A DNA stretch of 64,000 nt from assembly GCA_965201045.1 (NCBI GenBank), contig OZ241746.1, positions 2,232,001 through 2,296,000 of the forward strand. Reading direction: 5' to 3'. The position numbers and the translations under genes are program-made. How positions within the stretch are numbered: position 1 is the stretch's first letter; every line of letters begins with the position of its first letter. This stretch comes from JAPORK01 sp026710285. GTDB taxonomy: Bacteria; Pseudomonadota; Gammaproteobacteria; Pseudomonadales; Endozoicomonadaceae. The notes beneath the pieces were generated by a model. It saw nothing but the letters and a program-made list of their open reading frames with translations, made no database searches and was not told the origin of the DNA. Below, in pieces: positions 40,854-50,760 of this stretch.

Positions 40854-41462
40854 ATGGCACATTGTTCAGATGAAGAGTTAATTACCTTTGATCGCTTATG
40901 CGATATTTACATAGAAGCAGGTTCTTTTGCTTCACCTTCAGAGCTGCATGGCGAATTATGCGGTCAGCTCTGTGCTCAAAACCGTCTGAAAGCATCCACA
41001 GTAATCTCCATTGCTTCAACACAAATGGGAAGTGAGCTGGTGATGAGTGAATCGGCTAAAAAGACAATCCTGGTGCTTTATCAACAAATACTCAAACAGT
41101 TAAGTGCAGCAGATTTTCACTTTTATATGTTACTTCCGGATGACAGTGATCCTTTGAGTATGCGTCTTGAATGTTTGTCACAATGGTGCCATGGTTTTGT
41201 TACCGGTTATGGTAGTGGTAAGGCAAATAATAAATCACTGTCAAAACAAGCAAAGTCTATTCTGATAGATCTTATGAATATTATAAAAATAGATACCGAT
41301 GTAGATGATCAGACAGATAACCCGGATGAAGAACAGTCTTACGAGGAACTTTGTGACTATGTCCAGATGGCTGTGTTGGTGTTATTTGATGAAAATTTTT
41401 CTGTACAGCAGAAAAGCCAAAAACAAGAGAATATTCGTAAAAATAAAACCATGCTGCATTAG
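40854..41462 (+). CDS. ygfB: YgfB/UPF0149 family protein
   Basis: 202 residues. Features of the YecA/YgfB family: SPSELHGELCGQLCAQN near the N terminus, YMLLPDDSDPLSMRLECLSQ, WCHGFVTGYG, then an acidic linker and the helix EELCDYVQMAVLVLF. It ends KTMLH, close to the E. coli YgfB tail KPTLH. All-helical protein of poorly defined function; in Pseudomonas, YgfB is linked to beta-lactamase regulation. The ATG 40854 (MAHCSDEELITF) is preferred over the upstream frame opening at 40815. Confidence 0.82.
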   Translation: MAHCSDEELITFDRLCDIYIEAGSFASPSELHGELCGQLCAQNRLKASTVISIASTQMGSELVMSESAKKTILVLYQQILKQLSAADFHFYMLLPDDSDPLSMRLECLSQWCHGFVTGYGSGKANNKSLSKQAKSILIDLMNIIKIDTDVDDQTDNPDEEQSYEELCDYVQMAVLVLFDENFSVQQKSQKQENIRKNKTMLH

Positions 41463-41615
41463 AGGTTGTTGATGTTAGGACTTATGCATTGACAAATGAT
41501 ATGATTGTGGTATTTGCCAGGAACAAGTGATACTTTTTAGAATGATAAGAAAATAGCCCGTCCGACTACTGCCAAATGTACTTTACCTACGTACATGGGA
41601 TTCCTTATAAGTGAG

Positions 41616-41689
41616 CATACTCTCATACAAATATTTGGTCAGGTGAAAAGAACCTGAAAACTTCTTTATAGATTCCCCTCCGTGGGAAT
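41616..41689. repeat. CATACTCTCATAC repeat with half REP, target of a group II intron
   Basis: CATACTCTCATACAAATATT followed by a GTGAAAAGAACCTGAAAAC stretch matches the left ~75 bp of the element at 27572 and the copy at 61316. The repeat ends in a REP-like palindrome (GATTCCCCTCCGTGGGAAT), directly after which the intron begins. Confidence 0.6.
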
Positions 41690-42409
41690 GTGCGTCCAGC
41701 AAAGGCTGGTATGTTCGGCAGGAGATAAACCTGCCAGGGTAAGAGTCGGAGTCCGTGCGCCTTGCAAGCGCGTAAAATCTTACAACCTGAAATGGTCGTC
41801 ACGGTAAAGCTGCGGTCGGCAGCCGTGTACCGAGTCTTGCGTGGTGTGAGGTAACAATCACTGCGAAGCGTAGACAGGAAGATAGCAGACCATAGCGTTG
41901 GTTAAGGGATAATTAGCCTCGAAATTATTCATTATTGAAGTAGCTGACCTTCTGGGCTCTAAGGGAAAGCAGTAGTTAGGAGCTCCGTTAATGACAAGGC
42001 ATCCTGGCTGCTTCCGGGGTTTGTACCCATGGTATGTTATCAAATGATTTTACGTGAACAAGGGAGATCCTAAACGTTCAGGCGGAGCCTGTAGAGTTCG
42101 ACAAGCCTAAAAAGTGAGGACAACTCGATGACGTATAGGAAGTCAGACTAGCTGATAGTACTCCGAGGTGGGGAGCATACTCTTATGCACAAATATTTAT
42201 TCATAACCCTGACTCTCATTAAATATATTCCAGGCAGTAATAATATCAATGGATCGTTGCAATCCTATCCACATAACTTTTGGACCAGGATAACCATCTT
42301 GCTTTCTATTTAAAAAGCCCCCCAAACTTGCAATGATTATAATAATCTCTTTTAATGGTGGAGGCTTTTCCGGAGGGGTGATGTGGTCAACCTTTTTATT
42401 ACAACCCAG

Positions 42410-43285
42410 TTAAGAAACATTTTTTAATCTTGTCATGACTTCTTCATACTCATTTGGACTCATATAATCCAATGTTGAATGTAATCGCTGACTGTTATAA
42501 AACATCGTGATGTAATTTAGAATATCTTGCTGTGCCTCGTATCGTGTTTGATAATGACACCATTGCACCTGTTCCTGCTTTAAACGACCAAAAAAACTTT
42601 CTGCTACTGCATTATCCCAGCAGTTACCTTTGCGACTCATACTGCCGGTACATTTCCATGCTTTAAGCAAATAGTTATAAGCATCACTGGCATATTGGCT
42701 TCCCCGATCAGAATGCACAATTAGCCCGGCTTTTGGTTTTCGCTGCCAGAGAGCCATTTTTAGAGCATCACAAACTAATGCTGCTTTCATGCGAGAACTC
42801 ATACTCCAGCCAACAACTTTTCTGGAAAATAAATCAATCATTACTGCAAGATAAAGCCATCCTTCCTGTGTTGGAATGTAAGTAATATCAGAAACATAAG
42901 CCTGATCTGATGCGCTGATAGAAAATTGTCTGTCCAGTACATTCTCAAACACTGCTCTGTCATGATTACTATTTGTCGTAGTTTTATATTTTTTCCGATA
43001 TCTTACCTGAACACCTGCTTCTTTCATTAGCTTCACAGTACGCTTTCTACTGATCACATACCCTTTTAAATTCAATGTCTTCTTCACCCGTCTGCTACCA
43101 TAACAATAACGGCTATTTTTAGCAATTTCCCGTATAGTATCCAATAGCTCCGAATGACAACGCGAATCAATTTGCTGTTGTTTCCTTGCATGTTGGTAAT
43201 AGCCATTACGATGCACCCCCATAACTTTACACATGAGATCCACAGGCCATTTTTGCTTATGCTGAGAAATAAATTCATATTTCAC
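42410..43285 (-). CDS. IS3-family transposase OrfB (DDE integrase domain)
   Basis: 291 residues. Catalytic residues of the retroviral-integrase type: first Asp in YVSDITYIPTQEGWLYLAVM, second Asp in IVHSDRGSQYAS, and Glu in NCWDNAVAESFFGRLKQE, with the expected spacing. An N-terminal HTH_21-like region (RNGYYQHARKQQQIDSR) precedes it. Starts with GTG inside the orfA stop (4-base overlap), so expression is mainly as an OrfAB fusion by -1 frameshifting. Confidence 0.93.
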   Translation of the reverse strand: MKYEFISQHKQKWPVDLMCKVMGVHRNGYYQHARKQQQIDSRCHSELLDTIREIAKNSRYCYGSRRVKKTLNLKGYVISRKRTVKLMKEAGVQVRYRKKYKTTTNSNHDRAVFENVLDRQFSISASDQAYVSDITYIPTQEGWLYLAVMIDLFSRKVVGWSMSSRMKAALVCDALKMALWQRKPKAGLIVHSDRGSQYASDAYNYLLKAWKCTGSMSRKGNCWDNAVAESFFGRLKQEQVQWCHYQTRYEAQQDILNYITMFYNSQRLHSTLDYMSPNEYEEVMTRLKNVS

Positions 43286-43584
43286 TGCGTTTCTTTGGCG
43301 AAGAAGACCGTTGCCTTTTTTAGTATTTCTTTCTCCATTTTCAGGCGTTTATTTTCTGCTTTTAACTGCCTTATTTCGGTCTGCTCCGGAGTAAGTTTAC
43401 CATTACCACGAAAAGCCTGACCATCACTATCTGCCTGATACTCACGTACCCAACGACCAAGCATTGGAGCACGAATTCCCAAACTTCGGGCAGCTTCTTC
43501 ACGTGAATAACCCTGATCAATAACAAGGGAAATAGCATCTAATTTAAATTCTTTTGAATATTTTTTACGTATACCTGTTGTCAT
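43282..43584 (-). CDS. IS3-family transposase OrfA
   Basis: 100 residues: helix-turn-helix (YSREEAARSLGIRAPMLGRW) followed by a leucine-zipper-like helix (IRQLKAENKRLKMEKEILKK). Binds the element's ends. An A6G run (43315-43321 on this strand; A AAA AAG in the orfA frame) near its end is the standard IS3 -1 frameshift signal leading into orfB. Confidence 0.92.
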   Translation of the reverse strand: MTTGIRKKYSKEFKLDAISLVIDQGYSREEAARSLGIRAPMLGRWVREYQADSDGQAFRGNGKLTPEQTEIRQLKAENKRLKMEKEILKKATVFFAKETQ

Positions 43585-45344
43585 TTTATCTCTCCAGTTT
43601 TGGATATATTATATACCTTAACTGGGTTGGTAGGTTTCAAGGTACCACATCAGGGATTTACGTTTTGCAAAAACATAGATTGCCTGCCATTCATATTCTT
43701 CAAAAACTGCATTACAGCTGATTTCACCGGTGCTACGACCTAACATAGTTAAAAATAGTATGCGCCAGCTAATAATCATATAGAACACTAAATATGCATT
43801 AATACTGTCTTCTTTTTTCAGGTGCATTTCTTCAATCGTACAGCCACTTTTTAATATTTTAAAAAATAATTCAATCTGCCATCTGCAAAGATAATAATCA
43901 ATCACCTGAACAGCTTGTGTGAAATTTTTTATTTTTAAGCTGGTAAGCAATAACCAGGTAACAGGTTCTTCTTCGGTAGGCACATCAATTTCTTTTGCTA
44001 ATATTGCCGTAACTTTAACTGTTGGCATCTTTGTTCGTGGTCGCCTGGATTTCGGTGGTTGTAATATTAACTCTGTTGTCTGGACGGATTGTCGGACTGT
44101 TCTGCTTTTTTTGCCACGACCTGAAGGTGTTTGAAATTTCAGTTCACCTAACACAGGAGTAGCACTTACCTGTTCCTGTAATTTACCAGGAACATCATCT
44201 GCAACAGGCATTACGCACCTGTTCTGGCAAGCACGGATCAAATATTCACATTTATTTTTTGATTGCGTTTCATCATGTTCCAGAAAAATTTCATAAATAT
44301 CTCCTTCCCTGTCTGCAATATTAATCACTGTACTCTCAGGAAATTCATCAGTAATTTCCTGAGTTTTACGATAACTTTCTAACCATCTGTTACTTTCTTT
44401 TTGTTCTATAGGTAAATTGTAATGCAAACCTTTCTTTTCTTCTCCCTTTAAATAATCCCTGTGCCATTTGAATATGTCTAATATACCCAGGCACAATTTA
44501 TCAGGCGTAAACAACAGAGTCGGATGAATTAACAAGCCTCTGTGCTTTTCTCTGGATAATGGTCCAATACCTTCCATAGCACTATGGTTTGAGTAGTTAA
44601 GTTCTGAAGTATCCTGAATAGCTAGAATAACTTTTTCTGCTTTTGCCCTTTTTTTTAATGAAGAGAGGTGGGGAGCCATTATTTTCTTTGGCGTAACCTT
44701 ATCATTAGACAAAAATCGGTAAGCTGCGATTGTTTCACTCCACGTACGACAATTTGCAGGAATGCTTTTGTCTGGTTGATTGCTAAAGGAAGATAACAAT
44801 TGTATACAACGTTTATCCAACCGCTTATCTCCCAAATCGATATCTTTTAGCTCCTCTTCACACCAATTCATCTGTTATGCCTCATAGGTTTGTTATTTAC
44901 AGAGTATTCTCCACTCCATATATTAATATATGCTGTAAATATTTGTGTATAAGAGTATGAGTCTGTTGTCGGAAACCGGCTCCAAACCACCTTAAGCGGC
45001 GTATGTTAAGAGCATGGGTCGTGAGCGTGAAGGAAAAGTCAACTCATGAAGTTGGCAGGTGTGATACAAAGAGGCGAGTAAAACCGAACCTGTGTTGACG
45101 CGTCGTAAGGGCGAGTGACATCAAAACCGGAGGCGTTCCGTACTTCCGGGATAAGTTTGCAAGTAAACTCCGAATGCTGTGCAAATGGTGTCCGGCGTAC
45201 AGCAGGCGCGACTTTGTATTGGGCTTTTCGTGGGAACTACGGGAACCTGTCATCACGATGATAAGGGAGAAATACAAGCTACTGAAATAGCAAGTATGAG
45301 AGTACCGATGCGTGATACAGGGGCGGAGCTGTTCGTAGTAGTGA

Positions 45345-46154
45345 AGAAGTCTGCTATTGAAAGCGGTGCATAAACATACTAAAAATCCGTGGGTATTATT
45401 ATATATCAAACGGTGGTTGACAGCACCGCAGCAATTAGAGGATGGACGAACAGAAGCACGGGACAAAGGTACACCACAAGGTGGCGTAATAAGTCCGTTG
45501 CTGGCTAATTTATTTCTGCATTATGTTTTTGATAAATGGATGCAGAAGCATTATCCGTCAATGGTCTAGTGTCGTTATGCTGATGATGGTCTTGTACACT
45601 GTTCCAATGAGACGGAGTCTAAACAGTTGCTTATAGCACTTCAGAGGAGGTTTCAGGCTTGTGGACTGGAACTACATCCACAGAAAACAAAAATCGTTTA
45701 CTGTAAGGATGGAAAGCGTAAGGGAAATCATGAGAATACTACCTTTGATTTTCTGGGTTATACATTCAGACGCAGAATCTGTGAGAATAGCAAAACAAAC
45801 TTGTTATTCCTAAACTTTACACCAGCGGTAAGTAAAACGGCACAAAAAGCCATGCGAAGTAAGATACGAAAAATGCGTATCAGAAGTCGTACTGATCTGG
45901 AACTAACACAAATAGCTCAATGGCTAAATCCTGTGTTATTCGGGTGGATGACTTATTATGGTCGTTATTATCGTTCAGCTCTACGTAATGTCTTTCGACA
46001 TGTTAATAAGGTACTGGTGAGATGGATCAGACGAAAATACAAATATTTTCGTAAGCATAAGATCTGTGCCATACGATTACTGGAAAATATTGTTGGACGA
46101 TGTCCTCGTTTATTTGCACATTGGTGTGCAGGAATGACAGATGTGTTTGCCTGA
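45345..46154 (+). pseudogene. Group II intron reverse transcriptase/maturase, truncated and nonsense-mutated
   Basis: The remaining sequence covers LLKAVHKHTKNPWVLLYIKR, KGTPQGGVISPLLANLFLHY (RT motif), RYADDGLVHC (catalytic YADD), FDFLGYTFRRR, and the maturase (X) domain to RLFAHWCAGMTDVFA. A TAG at 45567-45569 stops the frame just before the YADD motif, and roughly the first 170 residues (RT0-RT2) are absent. No HNH endonuclease domain follows, as in class C introns. Both lesions predict loss of function. Confidence 0.88.
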
Positions 46155-46157
46155 TGG

Positions 46158-46191
46158 GAGCCGTATGAATCGAGAGGTTCACGTACGGTTC
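46158..46191 (+). ncRNA. Group II intron domain V
   Basis: 34 bases starting GAGCCGTATG and ending ACGTACGGTTC form the near-universal domain V hairpin of bacterial group II introns, located just after the RT stop codon and before the 3' end. Confidence 0.88.
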
Positions 46192-46291
46192 TGCGAGGGG
46201 CTGTGGGGGAGGTTCCCACGGTCTACTCTCCGATCCGCACGCCGGGATCTGTGGGGGTTGGAACTGCCAATGGGCGGTTCCTTCTACCCGA

Positions 46292-46670
46292 TAAAAAATG
46301 TGACTAAGAGACAGGGGTAAAGCGGGGCTTTCACCCCGTTCTCCCCGATGCAGTTTTTTAGTGTTATCTGTTTGTTAATAAAGGATTTTTGTTAAACCAA
46401 AAACTCCGAACTGGGGTTGCTAATAAGCTGAGATTAATTACCAGAAAAAGAAAAAATATGAAAAATTCAACTCCTTTGTCAACTATAGAAAAACAACTGT
46501 TAAATAAAAGAGGTTTAATTGAAACTGTATTTGGTCACCTAAAGCACCATTACTATATATGTCATAGTCATCGCTTAACTGTAAATGCTATGACTAACTT
46601 TGTTGCTGCTTTGGCTGCTTATACTATTGAACTGCTTAAGCTTTCTGCTTTTAGAGAATTAACTAAGTAA
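46292..46670 (+). pseudogene. IS982-like transposase remnant
   Basis: A 20-bp terminal-repeat sequence TAAAAAATGTGACTAAGAGA (46292-46311) is followed by an ORF fragment (46389-46670, 93 codons). It reads NMKNSTPLSTIEKQLLNKRG, LIETVFGHLKHHYY and NAMTNFVAALAAYTIE, like the C-terminal third of IS982-type transposases. The N-terminal two thirds are missing. Confidence 0.68.
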
Positions 46671-46723
46671 CAAGAAAAGCTAAATACTGTTAGCTAAAAT
46701 ATCAACCATAAATAAGATCACCA

Positions 46724-48104
46724 TGAGTTATTGTCAAAACTGGTGTTTGAAGCTTCATAAAGCGATGGTCTGATTTGATTCAGTTTGCTCAATTCCATCT
46801 TTGAAATTTACTTCTGTGACAACCTTAGGTAGCTGTATGAAACCCCTTAATCGATGCCAGTTCTTCTCTGCACACTCTCCGAGTTTAAACATCATATGCA
46901 GCATGCCGTTGCGTGACAAACAGCCTTTTAATCGTTTTGTACGATGCCTGATCGTAGCAAATGTTGACTCAATAGGATTGGTTGTTCTCAGGCTCTGCCA
47001 ATGCTCTGCCGGGAAATCATAAAATACCATAATTTCCTCTTTGTTTTTTATAAGACACTGTGTTGCTTTAGGGTATTTTTCATCATATGTTTCTATAAAC
47101 AAATTGAGCATTTCTTCAGCTTTTTCTCTGGTTTCTGCCTGCCAGATATTATGTAATGATGTTTTTACCTTTGGTTGTAGGTATTTTGGTACACAGTTAA
47201 GTACATTCATGGTCTTATGCATCCAGCAACGCTGATGGCGTGTATCAGGATAAATTTCATCCATTGCTGCCCAAAACCCCATAGCACCATCACCTACTGC
47301 AAGTTTGGGAGAGTTCATACCTTTGTCTTTAAGCTTCAGGAGTACTTCACGCCAGCCCTGCGTTGATTCACGAATGCCATCCTCAATTGCAAGAAAGTGT
47401 TTCTCTCCATGCTCGTTAACTCCTACAATGACCAATGCGCACAGTTTCACATCTTCAGATCGTAAACCACTATAAATACCATCAGCCCAGATATAAACCC
47501 ATTTGTCCTGGTCTAAGCGCCGGTCTTGCCACTCTTTGTAATCTTCAGCCCATTTCTGTTTTAATCGACTAACAGTGGCAGGCGAAAACCCTTCAGCCTG
47601 ATTACCGACCAAAACTTTCAGAGCATTTCCCATTTCTCCCGTGGAAATCCCTTTCAGATACAGCCATGGCAGCGCAGCTTCAAGTGAACGTGTCTTGCGT
47701 ACCCAGGGAGGAACCAGTTTTAAGTTGAAAGTTACAGGATTTCCATCTTTTGCCCGAACTTTTGGTATTTTTACTGTGACTGGTCCTATGCTGGTTTGCA
47801 GCTGTCGTTCAGGCTGATAACCATTTCGAATCACCACTGCACGTCCATTTTCAAGTTGACGATCCTTAAATTGACTCATAAACTCTTCCAGCTCAGCTTC
47901 AACCGCCTCATAAATCAGTTGACGAGCACCTGTTCTCAACAGGTCTGTCAGAGGATCAGATAAATTAACTGGATTTTCAAACTCAATAATATTATTTTTA
48001 TTCATGATGATATTCTCTATTGATTCACATTTTTTTCTAACAGTAAATCAAACAGACTTATCACTTTTTTTCAACTTTTTAAACACCAGTTTTAACTATA
48101 TCTC
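46724..48104 (-). mobile_element. IS256-family insertion sequence
   Basis: Related inverted ends (AAAACTGGTGTTT at both, within about 24 bp) enclose one transposase gene. GATCACC directly precedes the left end (46716-46722) and follows the right end (48105-48111), consistent with an 8-bp target duplication with one base changed. Confidence 0.82.
46755..48005 (-). CDS. IS256-family (Mutator-type) transposase
   Basis: 416 residues, full length. Visible: WADGIYSG (first Asp), VGDGAMGFWAAMDEIYPDTR with HQRCWMHKTMNVLNCVP (second Asp and the C/H motif), and NPIESTFATIRHRTKRLKG (catalytic Glu). No frameshift or stop, so it could be active. Confidence 0.95.
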   Translation of the reverse strand: MNKNNIIEFENPVNLSDPLTDLLRTGARQLIYEAVEAELEEFMSQFKDRQLENGRAVVIRNGYQPERQLQTSIGPVTVKIPKVRAKDGNPVTFNLKLVPPWVRKTRSLEAALPWLYLKGISTGEMGNALKVLVGNQAEGFSPATVSRLKQKWAEDYKEWQDRRLDQDKWVYIWADGIYSGLRSEDVKLCALVIVGVNEHGEKHFLAIEDGIRESTQGWREVLLKLKDKGMNSPKLAVGDGAMGFWAAMDEIYPDTRHQRCWMHKTMNVLNCVPKYLQPKVKTSLHNIWQAETREKAEEMLNLFIETYDEKYPKATQCLIKNKEEIMVFYDFPAEHWQSLRTTNPIESTFATIRHRTKRLKGCLSRNGMLHMMFKLGECAEKNWHRLRGFIQLPKVVTEVNFKDGIEQTESNQTIAL

Positions 48105-48429
48105 GATCACCCATCACCTAAACCCAATAAAAAAATATAAATTCCTTGACAAATACCCTTCATATAAGGTTATATAGCGATTCTGGAGAAAAACTATAAA
48201 ACGGTAAAACAAGCTGGGTGGTCAAAAAGTTTCCGGATATCCCAGAGGTAAAACAGACTGCTCAAATCTTCTGTACCTACATAGCTATATTTCAGGTAGC
48301 CTCAAAACAGAATATTAATACCTTCGTTGCACCGGATTTGTTATTTTTCTTCAAACTTACCTGATGTTTTTGCATATCAGGCTTAATGATTACCAAAAAA
48401 ATTAATTGTTAACCACAAAAGAGGCAGCC
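48105..48429. other. Intergenic region upstream of the coiled-coil membrane protein
   Basis: Holds a possible sigma-70 promoter, TTGACA (48146-48151) and TTATAT (48170-48175) spaced by 18 bp, on the + strand. Otherwise no gene seen. Confidence 0.35.
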
Positions 48430-49050
48430 ATGTTCTGTTCAATAGATAAACCAAATCCGCTAACTGCAAAGGATAACAGGTCTTTTTTTACCAGAGGAAT
48501 TGACACCATCAAGGACTTTACCAGCAAGGCAGCAAAAGTAATTCTTAAAGAATCTAAATTTTTTGCACAACTTACCTACGCACTTGTTAAAGGCATTACA
48601 AGTGCTCTTGCTGTATTTGCGATGCTATCCCTCTTGGCTTTAATTTCAATACCAATTGTAACCACGCTATATGTTGATACCGAGATAAACGAATATAAAC
48701 TAAACAAACGCCAGCAACAGTTAGATAAAATAGAAGAAAAGATAAAAAAACTAGAAGACGCAGTACAGAAAGAGCCGCTAAAAAGTTCCGACAGTGTGCA
48801 ATCACTACTTAGTAGTATGGCAAACGTTGACCAAGATCAGGCAAAAATAGATGAAGAAAATAAAATAGCAGAGAGAGAATTGTACAATACCAAAATATTA
48901 AACAATGCGCGAATAAAACTAGACGAACTACGAGGAGAAGAACAAAAATTACAAGCAGAAATCACAAATCTTAAGCAGTTAATACAGAAACAGAAACGGC
49001 TACACTTATTCCCTAATGAGGAAACCCCTGCTTTTTCAGCAAATAGCTGA
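48430..49050 (+). CDS. Membrane protein with long coiled coil, function unknown
   Basis: 206 residues; I do not recognise a family. An N-terminal polar region is followed by a hydrophobic segment of about 30 residues (ALAVFAMLSLLALISIPIVT), then long charged helices rich in Glu/Lys/Gln (KLNKRQQQLDKIEEKIKKLE; ELRGEEQKLQAEITNLKQLI) of coiled-coil character. The ATG at 48430 is chosen over TTG 48406 because AAAAGAGG lies six bases before it. The layout resembles the protein at 60358-60975. Such small membrane and coiled-coil proteins are common among secreted effectors that insert into host membranes, but here that is only inference. Confidence 0.75.
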   Translation: MFCSIDKPNPLTAKDNRSFFTRGIDTIKDFTSKAAKVILKESKFFAQLTYALVKGITSALAVFAMLSLLALISIPIVTTLYVDTEINEYKLNKRQQQLDKIEEKIKKLEDAVQKEPLKSSDSVQSLLSSMANVDQDQAKIDEENKIAERELYNTKILNNARIKLDELRGEEQKLQAEITNLKQLIQKQKRLHLFPNEETPAFSANS

Positions 49051-49159
49051 TAGAAGATATGAGTACTACAAATTAATATTAATAAAATAATCTTTCACTA
49101 TGAGGTTTTGTGAATAATAATTGTGTATACTTTTTTTATTGAAAAAGAGGATATGGTCT

Positions 49160-49582
49160 ATGAAAAATTATAAACATATTATATGCGCAATTGATCTTTC
49201 AAAACACAGTGAAAAAGTAGTGAACCAGGCTGTAGAATTTCGTGATGCAGCGCATGCTAGGCTCTCAGTTGTTCACTTTGTTGAACCGTTGCCGATCACA
49301 GCTTATAACATTGGAACAATTGATATACAGGAAAGCATTGTAGAAAACGCAAAAAAAGAGATTAATAAACTGGCAGAGCAGTTTCAGTTGCGAGAAGATG
49401 AATTACACATTATTGCAGATCACCCTAAACGGTCCATCTCTGCACTAACAAAACAATTTGACGGAGATTTAATTATAATAGGGCACAGTGAACATGGTCT
49501 GCTTGGTAGCTTATTAGGCTCTACAGCAGCGGCTGTTGTCAATCATACACCGTGTGATGTATTTATTATAAAAAATAATTAA
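49160..49582 (+). CDS. Universal stress protein, UspA family
   Basis: 140 residues. Rossmann-like Usp fold: KHIICAIDLSKHSEKVVNQA at the start, VVHFVEPLPI for strand 2, and DLIIIGHSEHGLLGSLLGST with VNHTPCDVFII at the end, corresponding to the nucleotide-binding GxxGx9GS region of ATP-binding members or its derivative. The ATG at 49160 (MKNYKHII) follows AAGAGGA; earlier in-frame codons lack this. Role in stress survival is inferred from the family. It precedes the two effector-like genes but is separated from them by 200 bp. Confidence 0.9.
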   Translation: MKNYKHIICAIDLSKHSEKVVNQAVEFRDAAHARLSVVHFVEPLPITAYNIGTIDIQESIVENAKKEINKLAEQFQLREDELHIIADHPKRSISALTKQFDGDLIIIGHSEHGLLGSLLGSTAAAVVNHTPCDVFIIKNN

Positions 49583-49783
49583 TTGTTTTACTGAAACCCG
49601 CTGTGTAAATCTGATAGCTGAATACAATGTTTTTCTCCTGTAAAACATAAATAATAATATAGAATAGAATAAACCAAAGGAAATAAACGACACATTTAAT
49701 AGAAAGCAATATCTGTAAGTCTTAAAGAGAGGAGTTCAGATTTTTTATTGTTATCAGAGTTAAGAAGCAGGAGTGCTATTAAT

Positions 49784-50620
49784 ATGGGCGGAATAACAGG
49801 TATTAATATACAACCTGGTTCAGGAGGATACAGAAGAACGCCCTCTGACCTACCATGGATAAAAGCAAGAAGTAATGGCAGGATGGTTCAGTGTATTAGA
49901 CCAGAGGCTAACCGACTACGGCAATCATCTGCCTTTCAAACCAGCTTTATACCTGCTTCTTTAACTGCCCGCTCTGTGAGCAGATATAACCCCACGAAGA
50001 CTTACCTTAATATTCCAATCCGGTTACAGACACATGCAGCTCAAACTTTCGCAATACAAAAACCTTCGACGGGAGCAGTCGCTGCTGAGATCAGAATCAA
50101 TGCAAAGATCCCTTTGAATGTATGGCAACCGGTTAACAAAACAGCAAATCAGCCAGTGCCTGCTGCTGCAAAATTCAGCCAGTCTGCACCTTTGTCTGAT
50201 GCTGGCAGTAATATAACAAAAAATGTTACAGCTCAGAACAATAGTACACTGCAATCGATAACAGCCAGAAATCAAACACTCGCAAACGAAGCACTGTTTA
50301 AACATAAAAGCAGCAGCGAAAACATTGCAGCCAACAATACAGATGCATCCTCAAAAGAGAAAACAACTTCACAGCAAGAAAACCCACGTGGTGCGCGAAA
50401 AACATATGCTGAAATACTGAAAAATGAAACTCGTGCTGAACGCAAAGAAAGACGGAAACAATACAGAAAATTAGTCAGACGAGGCGTTCCCGCAAAACCA
50501 AAGGAAAATGAAACCCTTGATGAAGCTCGGGAAAGACGGAGAGAATACAGGGAGGCAGTCAGGCGAACTACTCCCTCGAAATTCTCACTCTCTTCAAATA
50601 ATCGTGGCATGACCCAATGA
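49784..50620 (+). CDS. Effector-like protein with MGGITG N-terminal domain and basic repeats
   Basis: 278 residues; no family recognised. The N-terminal ~110 residues (MGGITGINIQPGSGGYRR; NGRMVQ; ARSVSRYNPTKTY; AAQTFA) match the N-terminal domain of the neighbouring proline-rich protein. A low-complexity Ala/Asn/Gln/Ser middle follows. The C terminus has two copies of a charged helical repeat (RAERKERRKQYRKLVRRGVP and EARERRREYREAVRRTTPSK), each preceded by ENETL- or KNET-like sequence. The ATG at 49784 aligns with the neighbour's start and has AGGAG about ten bases upstream. Shared N-termini with unrelated C-termini are typical of secreted effector families in which the N-terminal part carries export or targeting information; this is inference. 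It probably arose by duplication with the next gene. Confidence 0.75.
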   Translation: MGGITGINIQPGSGGYRRTPSDLPWIKARSNGRMVQCIRPEANRLRQSSAFQTSFIPASLTARSVSRYNPTKTYLNIPIRLQTHAAQTFAIQKPSTGAVAAEIRINAKIPLNVWQPVNKTANQPVPAAAKFSQSAPLSDAGSNITKNVTAQNNSTLQSITARNQTLANEALFKHKSSSENIAANNTDASSKEKTTSQQENPRGARKTYAEILKNETRAERKERRKQYRKLVRRGVPAKPKENETLDEARERRREYREAVRRTTPSKFSLSSNNRGMTQ

Positions 50621-50760
50621 CAGACAAAATCCGGATAAAACCAGAGTCTGTTAAACACCGAAGAAAAATATAACTCAGATTAAAAGAGTATCTGCAAATA
50701 TTAAAAGATAAAATGCCGACTGTTTTAGTGTTATATTAAAAAAACAAGGGTGCTATTGTC

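Larger units (their letters stand above)
42379..43652 (-). mobile_element. IS3-family insertion sequence, 1274 bp
   Basis: Ends TGATGTGGT (42379) and ACCACATCA (43652), with further shared internal terminal sequence CAACCCAGTTAAG. It is flanked by a 3-bp direct repeat GGG (42376-42378 and 43653-43655), as IS3 elements make. It carries orfA and orfB with a slippery site. It appears intact. Confidence 0.9.
42197..44871 (-). pseudogene. IS4-family transposase split by an IS3 insertion
   Basis: The N-terminal part (44871 down to 43653) reads MNWCEEELKDIDLGDKRLDK, IPANCRTWSETIAAYRFLSN, IQDTSELNYS, DREGDIYE, WQIELFFKILKSGC and EWQAIYVFAKRKS, the pattern of Tn5/IS50-like transposases including the YREK-type region. 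The missing C terminus is on the far side of the IS3 (42378 down to 42197) and reads PPEKPPPLKEI, SLGGFLNRKQDGYPG, ending at TAA 42197-42199. Joining the parts and removing one copy of the CCC duplication restores an open frame. The ORF as it stands ends with 10 residues (MWYLETYQPS) encoded by the IS3 end. Confidence 0.88.
42176..44959 (-). mobile_element. IS4-family (IS50-like) insertion sequence, itself interrupted
   Basis: Inverted ends CATACTCTTATGCACAAATA (from 42176) and, reading inward from 44959 on the other strand, CATACTCTTATACACAAATA differ by one base. Removing the nested IS3 leaves about 1.5 kb with one transposase gene, normal for this family. No clear target duplication could be seen at the junctions with the group II intron. 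Confidence 0.8.
41690..46226 (+). mobile_element. Group II intron, interrupted by an insertion sequence
   Basis: The 5' end GTGCG at 41690 starts a GC-rich structured segment (41690-42175) that resumes at 44960. The 3' end carries a 34-nt domain V (46158-46191) and a domain VI-like hairpin (CTGTGGG...CCCACGG) ending about 46226. A reverse-transcriptase gene fragment lies at 45345-46154. The intron is split by the IS4-family element at 42176-44959. It starts immediately after a REP-type hairpin, a site preference known for group IIC introns. The broken RT implies it is no longer self-mobile. Confidence 0.85.

Noticed and set aside
45044..45466. 140-codon minus-strand ORF
   Set aside because: Antisense to structured group II intron RNA and the RT fragment.
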